This document shows, piece after piece, positions 6,310 through 11,180 of a stretch of DNA of 11,180 bases; positions within the stretch are counted from its first letter, which is position 1; each line of letters starts with the position of its first letter. The stretch is taken from positions 1 to 11,180 of the forward strand of contig JADLDZ010000163.1 of assembly GCA_020846375.1 (NCBI GenBank), read 5' to 3'. A model generated the notes under the pieces. That model was not told where the DNA came from. It worked only from the letters and a program-made list of their open reading frames with translations, and did not search any database. This DNA comes from Nitrospirales bacterium. Its GTDB lineage: Bacteria > Nitrospirota > Thermodesulfovibrionia > Thermodesulfovibrionales > Dissulfurispiraceae. The position numbers and the translations under genes are program-made.

Positions 6310-6708
6310 ATGGATATCATAGCGCTTCCCATCGAATACGACAGAAAGGAAATAGACAGCAGGTACCGGCTGGTGGTCATATCGGCCCAGAGGGCCCGGG
6401 AGCTCTCCCTGGGAGCCGCCACGCGGATGCCGACGAAGGCGAAGAAGGTCACGACGTCCGCCCTGCTCGAGACTATTTCGAACCAGATCGAGTTCCTCAC
6501 CGGCGCCGATGCGCTGGTCGCCAGGGAAAGGGCGGACAAGATCGATTACAAGAAGCTGATCGAGGAAAAGAGGCGGCCCATCGAGGACCTTTCCGATCTC
6601 GAGAAGGATCTCAAGGTGTATCTCCATGAGAAAGGCTCCCCGGAAAAGGCGCTGGAGGAGTTGTTCAGCGAGACGGAGGAATCCGAGTCCGACGAAAGCG
6701 AAGAGTAG
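6310..6708 (+). CDS. rpoZ: DNA-directed RNA polymerase omega subunit
   Basis: A 132-residue omega subunit, the small chaperone-like subunit that holds the beta' C-terminus in RNA polymerase. The omega core covers about residues 10-78: IDSRYRLVVISAQRARELS, the variable loop GAATRMPTKAKKVTTSALLE (where many omegas read G-x-P or have an arginine patch), then IEFLTGADALVAR. In E. coli the N-terminus of omega helps bind ppGpp; whether this version does cannot be told from sequence. The C-terminus is extended past the usual 70-100 residues by a helical segment and ends in an acidic Ser/Glu tail (SETEESESDESEE). The SD CAGGAGGGGG lies inside the end of gmk, which stops 1 bp upstream. Confidence 0.93.
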   Translation: MDIIALPIEYDRKEIDSRYRLVVISAQRARELSLGAATRMPTKAKKVTTSALLETISNQIEFLTGADALVARERADKIDYKKLIEEKRRPIEDLSDLEKDLKVYLHEKGSPEKALEELFSETEESESDESEE

Positions 6709-6732
6709 TTTCTTTCTGGAAGGGGATGCTAA

Positions 6733-6756
6733 AAAGGGCCGGCAGTAGAGCCCTTT
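6733..6756 (+). other. Hairpin immediately upstream of the coaBC ribosome binding site
   Basis: AAAGGGC (6733-6739) and GCCCTTT (6750-6756) form a perfect 7-bp stem with a 10-nt loop in the 61-bp rpoZ-coaBC gap. The stem abuts the coaBC SD GGAGG (6757-6761). It lacks the GC-rich stem and long U-tract of a strong intrinsic terminator. It could stabilise a processed 5' end or modulate ribosome access, which is inference. Confidence 0.4.
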
Positions 6757-6769
6757 GGAGGATGAGACT

Positions 6770-7957
6770 ATGCTCAAGGGCAAATCCATACTTGTCGGTC
6801 TCACCGGAAGCATTGCCGCCTATAAATCCATTGATCTCATAAAGAGACTGCGCCAGGAAGGGGTCTCTGTCGCCGTTATCATGACAGAGACCTCGAAGCG
6901 TTTTATCACTCCCCTCTCCGTAGAGCTTGCGGCAGGAGGTCCCCCCTACGACGACCTGTTCGCTGCGCCTTTGTCCCATATAAGCCTCCCCGCTGAAGCC
7001 GACCTCCTTGTGGTCGCCCCCGCCACGGCGAACAGTATCGCAAAATTCACCGCGGGAAGTGCCGACGATATGCTCAGCGCGACTTTTCTTGCCTTCAGGG
7101 GCAGGACGATCATCGCCCCTGCCATGAACTGGCGGATGTACGAGAACCGTATCTTCCAGAGGAACCTCTCCCACCTCCTTGCTGCGGGAGTAAAAGCGGT
7201 GGGCCCCGAAAGGGGAGCCCTTGCCTGCGGCGAGGAGGGGATGGGCAGGATGTCCTCTGTCGATACGATAATGGAAGCGATCATCTCCTCCCTCACCCGG
7301 CAGGATTTTGCGGGCGAGCAGGTCCTCGTTACCGCGGGGCCCACCCGGGAATACCTCGACCCTGTCCGGTATATCTCGAACAGGTCTTCGGGGAAGATGG
7401 GCTATGCCGTGGCGAAGGTGGCGAAGAGGAGGGGCGCTGAGGTGACACTGATCAGCGGGCCGGCATCCCAGCCCCCCCCCGACGGGGTGGAGGTTATCAG
7501 GGTGGAGACCTCCGAGGATATGTACCGTGCGGTGATGGACACGATCCCCATGGCGTCCCTCTTCATCATGACCGCGGCGGTGGCCGACTTCAGACCTGCG
7601 GAGACGAGGGACGTGAAAATCGACAAAAAGGACAAATTCCCACTGGACCTGGTGAAGACCACCGATATTCTTGCGGAGGTGGGCAGGCTGAAAAGAAAGC
7701 CTTTTACCGTGGGCTTTTCCGCGGAAACAGGCCACCGGATCGAAAGGGCGCGAAAAAAGCTTCTGGGCAAGGACATGGATATGATCGTCTTCAACGATGT
7801 GACCATGAAGGGTGCGGGATTCGATGTGGATACCAATGCGGTGATCATCATCGACAGGGAGAGCGAAAGGAAGCTCCCCCTCATGTCCAAGGAGGAGGTC
7901 GCCATGGCGCTCCTCGACAGGATCAGGGAGATCAAGGGCGGAGCGGGCACGTTCTGA
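6770..7957 (+). CDS. coaBC: Bifunctional phosphopantothenoylcysteine decarboxylase/phosphopantothenate-cysteine ligase
   Basis: A 395-residue two-domain enzyme of CoA synthesis. The N-terminal CoaC flavoprotein domain (1-about 180) shows GSIAAYKS (13-20), LSHI with His70, APAMNWRMY (116-124) and the substrate-clamp LACGEEGMGRM with the active Cys153. The C-terminal CoaB ligase domain (about 182-390) shows VTAGPTREYLDPVRYISN, SSGKMG (Asn204 just before it), MTAAVADFRP, KIDKKDK and FNDV. All key residues are present. ATG 6770 lies 8 nt after GGAGG; an upstream in-frame TTG at 6755 overlaps that SD and is less likely. A run of nine C (7472-7480) encodes PPP in the CoaB domain, with the frame intact. 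The neighbour order gmk-rpoZ-coaBC is widely conserved. Confidence 0.96.
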   Translation: MLKGKSILVGLTGSIAAYKSIDLIKRLRQEGVSVAVIMTETSKRFITPLSVELAAGGPPYDDLFAAPLSHISLPAEADLLVVAPATANSIAKFTAGSADDMLSATFLAFRGRTIIAPAMNWRMYENRIFQRNLSHLLAAGVKAVGPERGALACGEEGMGRMSSVDTIMEAIISSLTRQDFAGEQVLVTAGPTREYLDPVRYISNRSSGKMGYAVAKVAKRRGAEVTLISGPASQPPPDGVEVIRVETSEDMYRAVMDTIPMASLFIMTAAVADFRPAETRDVKIDKKDKFPLDLVKTTDILAEVGRLKRKPFTVGFSAETGHRIERARKKLLGKDMDMIVFNDVTMKGAGFDVDTNAVIIIDRESERKLPLMSKEEVAMALLDRIREIKGGAGTF

Positions 7958-7978
7958 TGCTGGAATAATGACAAAAGA

Positions 7979-8917
7979 ATGAAGGGAAGCGCCTATTTAG
8001 AGAGGCTTGAGGAGCAGGTACGCAAAAGGCCCTCGTCACGGCTCTTCCTGTCCCTCGCCGAAGAGCTCAGGAAGAGGGGGCGGGAAGAGGAGTCCCTTGC
8101 TGTGCTCCTCGATGGGGTGGAGAGAAACCCCGGTTTCGGCCCCGGCCGCATCGCCCTGGGGAAGCGGTATCTCTCCGCTGCCCTGTTCCCGGAAGCGAAA
8201 AGCGAGTTCATCGAGGCGCTCCGTGTCTCTCCTCGCAGTCTTCCCGCGAGGAAGGGTCTTGCCGAAGTGTACCGGAAGCTGGACAAGAGGAAAGAGGCTG
8301 CCGAAGAATACCGGTGTATCCTTGCGCTTGACCCCTACGACTCCGAAGCAGCGGCCTGCCTGGATTTACTTGAGGCTGCCCCCGAAAAGGAGGGGGTGCC
8401 GGGAAAGGAAGGAGAAGACGTCAGGGAAGCGGAACGGACCGCCCCCCTTCCCGTGGGCGAAGAGCCCGCGGAGGATGCCGCTGCTTTCTCAGGGAGGGTT
8501 GCAGCAGGGGCTCCGGAGAGGGAGGTGCTCCGGGAGGCGGACCGTGCCGTTGCGGAGGGCCGTTATGAGCAGGCGATGGAAATGTATCATGCCTTCCTTG
8601 CGCTTTATCCCGACGACAGTCAGGTCCTGCAGAGGAAGGAAGAGCTGCGTGCTCTCCTGAAACTGACCGGCGACGGGAGGGAGCGTGCGGTGGAGCGGCT
8701 GAACCGCCTCTCCGATGCTATCCGGGACCGTTTCGCCGCCTATCTGCTCCTCGGCAGGAAGGAGCAGGCTGTGCACCGTCTCTCCCATCTGTCGGATGCC
8801 ATCCGGGGCCGGTTTGTGCTTTACCTGGCCATCGGGAGGAAGGACACGGTGGTGAATCGGCTCACCCTGTTTCTGGATACCATAAAGAGCCGGTTCCCCC
8901 TGCAGGACCGGCGGTAG
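7979..8917 (+). CDS. TPR-repeat protein with C-terminal 27-residue triple repeat
   Basis: A 312-residue cytoplasmic-looking protein with no signal peptide or membrane segment. TPR-like helices fill residues about 3-130 (YLERLEEQVRKRPSSRLFLS, RYLSAALFPEAKSEFIEALR, YRKLDKRKEAAEEYRCILA-LDPYD). A Glu/Pro-rich linker follows (about 133-178), then another TPR (EADRAVAEGRYEQAMEMYHA, about 186-205). The end is built of three tandem units carrying RLxxLSDAIR-x-RF and an LxxGRKE turn. ATG 7979 has only a weak SD and starts 21 bp after coaBC. Placement between coaBC and the M24 peptidase suggests cotranscription. No specific function can be assigned; the TPRs point to protein-protein scaffolding. Confidence 0.8.
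   Translation: MKGSAYLERLEEQVRKRPSSRLFLSLAEELRKRGREEESLAVLLDGVERNPGFGPGRIALGKRYLSAALFPEAKSEFIEALRVSPRSLPARKGLAEVYRKLDKRKEAAEEYRCILALDPYDSEAAACLDLLEAAPEKEGVPGKEGEDVREAERTAPLPVGEEPAEDAAAFSGRVAAGAPEREVLREADRAVAEGRYEQAMEMYHAFLALYPDDSQVLQRKEELRALLKLTGDGRERAVERLNRLSDAIRDRFAAYLLLGRKEQAVHRLSHLSDAIRGRFVLYLAIGRKDTVVNRLTLFLDTIKSRFPLQDRR
8684..8914 (+). repeat. Three tandem 81-bp coding repeats (27-residue protein repeat)
   Basis: Within the TPR gene, units at 8684-8764, 8765-8845 and 8846-8914 encode aligned 27-residue blocks: AVERLNRLSDAIRDRF..LLLGRKE, AVHRLSHLSDAIRGRF..LAIGRKD and VVNRLTLFLDTIKSRF, the last truncated. The first two are the most alike at both protein and DNA level (for example TCCGATGCTATCCGGGACCG against TCGGATGCCATCCGGGGCCG), suggesting duplication. 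The third has diverged. Confidence 0.75.
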
Positions 8918-8935
8918 GAGAAAGGAGTGCTCTCC

Positions 8936-10033
8936 ATGAACGGAATCGAAGCGAGGCAGAAGGCTGTCCGAAAGGCACTGAAGACGAAGGGAGTCGATGC
9001 TCTTTTTCTCAGCTCCCTCAATAACATCCGTTACCTGACGGGGTTCACCGGTTCCTCCGCCTTTGTGCTGATGACAAGGGACAGAGGGTTCTTCTTTACC
9101 GATTTCCGCTACCAGGAACAGGCGGCAGCAGAGGTCTCTCATTACGAGATAGGGATCGAGAAGGGCAAAAGGACCGATGTGCTCCGCACCCTCTTGAAAA
9201 AGCTGGGAGTGAAGCGCCTCGGGTTCGAAACCTCCCTCTCCTTTGACTTCTATTCCGCGCTGAAGCGGCTGCCGGTGGAACCGCTGCCTGTAAAGGACCT
9301 TGTGGAGGAGCTGAGGAAGAGAAAGGACGACCGGGAGATCGTGGCGATACGGCAGGCTGTGGAGAGAGCGGAAAGGGCCTTTCTCTCCGTAAAACCCCGC
9401 ATACGGGCCGGCGTCAGGGAGAGGGAGATCGCCCTGCGGCTCGATGAGCACCTGAAAAAGGAGGGATGCAGAACCATCCCTTTTGATATAATAGTCGCTT
9501 CCGGCGGGAACGCTGCCATGCCCCACGCAAAACCGACCGACAAGAAAATTGAAAAAGGTGATTTTGTTATAATTGACTGGGGCGGGGAGGCGGAAGGGTA
9601 TTGCTCCGATATGACGAGAACCCTGCTGATGGCGGGCGGCTCCCCCTCCGGGCAGACCGGGATCTATGCAATTGTGAACGAGGCGCGGGAGGCGGCACTG
9701 CGCGCCGTGCGCGCGGGAGCGATGACGCGGGATATCGACCGCGCCGCGCGAGAGGTCATACGGAGGGCCGGATACGGAGAGTATTTCGGGCACGGGACAG
9801 GGCACGGGGTGGGTCTTGATGTACACGAGAATCCCCGCGTCTCCTTGCTGAGGAACGAGAGGGTCGCTCCGGGCACGGTTTTCACCATCGAGCCGGGGAT
9901 CTACCTGCCGGGCCTGGGGGGAGTGCGTATCGAAGATATGGTTGTAGTGCGAAAGGATACGGCAGAGCTCCTTACCACCCTCGGCAGGGACCTGGAAGTA
10001 ATCGGAGCTGCACGTACAATTGAAGGAGGATGA
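8936..10033 (+). CDS. M24 family metallopeptidase (Xaa-Pro aminopeptidase/prolidase type)
   Basis: A 365-residue two-domain peptidase. The N-terminal creatinase-like domain (1-about 125) includes SSLNNIRYLTGFTGSSAFVL. The C-terminal pita-bread domain holds all five metal ligands: Asp214 (IIDWGG), Asp225 (GYCSDMTRT), His290 (GHGTGHGVG), Glu319 (FTIEPGIY) and Glu333 (RIEDM). The catalytic-pocket histidines His197 (MPHAKP) and His298 (DVHENP) are also present. It probably releases the N-terminal residue before proline or cleaves Xaa-Pro dipeptides; PepP and PepQ cannot be separated on sequence alone. ATG 8936 follows GGAG with 8-nt spacing; an in-frame GTG at 8927 overlaps that SD. The stop lies 2 bp before the efp start. 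A peptidase just upstream of efp is a common arrangement. Confidence 0.93.
   Translation: MNGIEARQKAVRKALKTKGVDALFLSSLNNIRYLTGFTGSSAFVLMTRDRGFFFTDFRYQEQAAAEVSHYEIGIEKGKRTDVLRTLLKKLGVKRLGFETSLSFDFYSALKRLPVEPLPVKDLVEELRKRKDDREIVAIRQAVERAERAFLSVKPRIRAGVREREIALRLDEHLKKEGCRTIPFDIIVASGGNAAMPHAKPTDKKIEKGDFVIIDWGGEAEGYCSDMTRTLLMAGGSPSGQTGIYAIVNEAREAALRAVRAGAMTRDIDRAAREVIRRAGYGEYFGHGTGHGVGLDVHENPRVSLLRNERVAPGTVFTIEPGIYLPGLGGVRIEDMVVVRKDTAELLTTLGRDLEVIGAARTIEGG
10025..10029 (+). promoter_or_regulatory. Shine-Dalgarno that selects the TTG start of efp
   Basis: GGAGG at 10025-10029 lies 6 nt before TTG 10036 but directly abuts ATG 10030, leaving no spacer for the latter. The TTG also gives the family-typical N-terminus MIATSDFR. 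This SD lies inside the last codons of the peptidase gene, coupling the two. Confidence 0.75.
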
Positions 10034-10035
10034 CA

Positions 10036-10596
10036 TTGATCGCAACGAGTGATTTCAGAAAGGGAGCAAAAATAGAATACAAGGGAGAGCCGTGTGAAAT
10101 CGTCGATTTCCAGCATGTGAAGATGGGGAGGGGCGGCGCTGTTATCAGGACGAAACTGAAGAGCCTCAGGACGGGCAATGTGCTCGAAGACACCTTCCGG
10201 TCAGGAGAGAAGTTCGAGACTCCCGCGCTCGAAGAGAAAGAGATGCAGTATCTCTATGTCCAGGACGGCATGCACTACTTCATGGATACGGAGAGCTACG
10301 AGCAGGTCCCCCTCACCGATGCGCAGTTGGGCGAGGTGAAGAAGTTCATCAAGGAAAACATGACGGTGAAGATCCTTTACTATAAAGAGGCGCCGATGAC
10401 GGTGGAGGCCCCCATGTTCGTCGAATTGAAGGTGGTGGAGACGGAGCCGGCATTCCGGGGGGATACCGCTTCGGGGAGCAGCAAGCCCGCAAAGCTGGAA
10501 TCGGGCGCAGTGGTGAAGGTCCCCTTCCATATCGAGATAGGGGACACCCTGAAAATCGACACGAGGACGTCGGAGTACATCGAGAAGGTAAAATAG
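10036..10596 (+). CDS. efp: Elongation factor P with Arg at the modification tip
   Basis: From TTG 10036 the product is 186 residues, matching the family (185-190) and beginning MIATSDFRKG. EF-P binds ribosomes stalled at polyproline stretches and promotes peptide bond formation. The three beta-barrel domains are complete, with ENMTVKILYYKEAPMTVEAP in the central part and VKVPFHIEIGDTLKIDTRTS near the C-terminus. The loop that reaches the peptidyl centre reads HVKMGRGGAV, placing Arg32 where E. coli and B. subtilis have a modified Lys, and Met30 where Pro is usual. Arg32 is the residue rhamnosylated by EarP in Pseudomonas-type EF-P, but the surrounding loop is not the SGRNAA form of those proteins. 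The modification state is unknown. It starts 2 bp after the peptidase stop. Confidence 0.95.
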   Translation: MIATSDFRKGAKIEYKGEPCEIVDFQHVKMGRGGAVIRTKLKSLRTGNVLEDTFRSGEKFETPALEEKEMQYLYVQDGMHYFMDTESYEQVPLTDAQLGEVKKFIKENMTVKILYYKEAPMTVEAPMFVELKVVETEPAFRGDTASGSSKPAKLESGAVVKVPFHIEIGDTLKIDTRTSEYIEKVK

Positions 10597-10681
10597 GACC
10601 GGTTGCCTGGTGTCGCGGCCGCCGGTGTCCGTCCGGGGCCGGCACTGACACGGGGCGCTGCGCTTCCGAGGAGGGGAGTCG

Positions 10682-11131
10682 ATGGAACTTGAGGACCTGA
10701 AGTCATTGATGGAGTTGCTGAAGGAGACGGATATCACCGAGCTGCAGATCGAGAAAGAGGGTACGAAGGTCAAGATCAAAAGAGAGAAGTTCTTCGGGCA
10801 CCTCGACGTCCAGCAGTCCATCCTGTCCGAGAAAAAAGAAGCGAAGGAAATGAAGCAGATAAAGGAAGAGGCTGCAGAGGAGGAGGGAAAGCTCTTCACC
10901 GTGACCTCCCCCATTGTGGGGACCTTTTACCGCTCCCCCTCCCCCGAGTCGGAACCCTTCGTGGATGTGGGCTCCCGGGTGCGAAGGGGCCAGGTGCTCT
11001 GCATTATTGAGGCGATGAAGCTTATGAACGAGATAGAGAACGAAGTGGACGGCGTGGTGGTCCGGATACTGGTGGACAACGGTCATCCGGTGGAGTACGG
11101 CGAGCCGCTCTTCCTGATTGAGCCGGTCTGA
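10682..11131 (+). CDS. accB: Acetyl-CoA carboxylase biotin carboxyl carrier protein
   Basis: A 149-residue BCCP that carries the carboxybiotin arm for malonyl-CoA synthesis, the committed step of fatty acid synthesis. The N-terminal helix (MELEDLKSLMELLKETDITE) and LQIEKEGTKVKIKRE match AccB. The biotinyl domain (about 72-149) includes VTSPIVGTFYRSPSPES and EAMKLMNEIE with the biotin-accepting Lys113, then GEPLFLIEPV. The linker (about 48-70) is charged and helical-looking (EKKEAKEMKQIKEEAAEEEG) instead of the Pro/Ala-rich linker of many BCCPs. ATG 10682 follows GAGGAGGGGAG. The 85-bp gap after efp is very GC-rich, with a GGTGTC direct repeat (10609-10614, 10624-10629) and no visible terminator. 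accC is expected just beyond the window; the 49 bp after the stop hold no recognisable gene start. Confidence 0.95.
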   Translation: MELEDLKSLMELLKETDITELQIEKEGTKVKIKREKFFGHLDVQQSILSEKKEAKEMKQIKEEAAEEEGKLFTVTSPIVGTFYRSPSPESEPFVDVGSRVRRGQVLCIIEAMKLMNEIENEVDGVVVRILVDNGHPVEYGEPLFLIEPV

Positions 11132-11180
11132 AAACAAAAAGCGGGGAGCGGAGGGGCAGGAGCGGGTCCCCCGCCTTCCC

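Noticed and set aside
6665..7735. 356-codon minus-strand open frame antisense to coaBC
   Set aside because: No family motifs; coaBC on the other strand has every catalytic motif.
10030..10032. ATG 10030 as the efp start
   Set aside because: It directly abuts the GGAGG SD with no spacer and adds two residues before the family N-terminus; TTG 10036 has correct spacing.
8489..10045. 518-codon minus-strand open frame antisense to the TPR and M24 peptidase genes
   Set aside because: Composition-driven shadow; the peptidase frame holds all five metal ligands.
10597..10681. Intrinsic terminator in the efp-accB gap
   Set aside because: The gap has a GTGTC/GACAC pairing and GC-rich repeats, but the stem is only 5 bp with a long loop and no U-tract follows.
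11132..11180. Terminator or accC start after accB
   Set aside because: GCGGGG and CCCCGC can pair, but no T-run follows, and no start codon with an SD and recognisable AccC sequence is visible before the window ends.

Overview
The window is a GC-rich, densely packed bacterial chromosome segment. It holds one long minus-strand gene at the left edge, cut by the window end, and twelve plus-strand genes running divergently from it to the right edge. Gaps are mostly under 90 bp and several genes overlap. Housekeeping content (gmk, rpoZ, coaBC, efp, accB), a RemA/DUF370 gene beside yicC, a Pat-like acyl-CoA synthetase/acetyltransferase fusion and a likely selenoprotein together suggest an anaerobic Gram-negative lineage of the Desulfobacterota or Nitrospirota kind. 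That placement is inferred from gene content only.

Layout. Positions 1-2351 (minus): large protein with CoA-binding, succinyl-CoA-ligase-like and ATP-grasp domains plus the beginning of a GNAT domain; its C-terminus lies outside the window. Positions 2352-2585: divergent intergenic region with candidate promoters on both strands and an 8-bp inverted repeat. Positions 2586-2753: a small gene with two CxxC motifs and an in-frame TGA between them, followed by a hairpin resembling a bacterial SECIS; this is the main discovery here. Then come a YacP-like NYN-domain protein, a PAP2-family membrane phosphatase, a DUF167 protein, YicC, RemA, guanylate kinase, RNA polymerase omega, CoaBC, a TPR protein with an unusual C-terminal triple repeat, an M24 Xaa-Pro-type peptidase, elongation factor P and biotin carboxyl carrier protein.

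Functional reading. The right-hand genes form conserved housekeeping blocks: RNA turnover/regulation, nucleotide and CoA synthesis, transcription (yicC-remA-gmk-rpoZ-coaBC), then peptide turnover, translation and fatty-acid synthesis (peptidase-efp-accB, with accC expected next). Spacing would allow one long transcript from about 2550 to beyond the window, with internal promoters possible. No tRNA, rRNA, CRISPR array, insertion sequence or convincing intrinsic terminator was found. The most useful correction to a routine annotation is that the gene at 2586-2753 is probably a recoded selenoprotein rather than a 15-codon fragment. Several starts also need adjusting: TTG for efp, and the downstream ATGs for coaBC, the M24 peptidase, gmk and the DUF167 gene.
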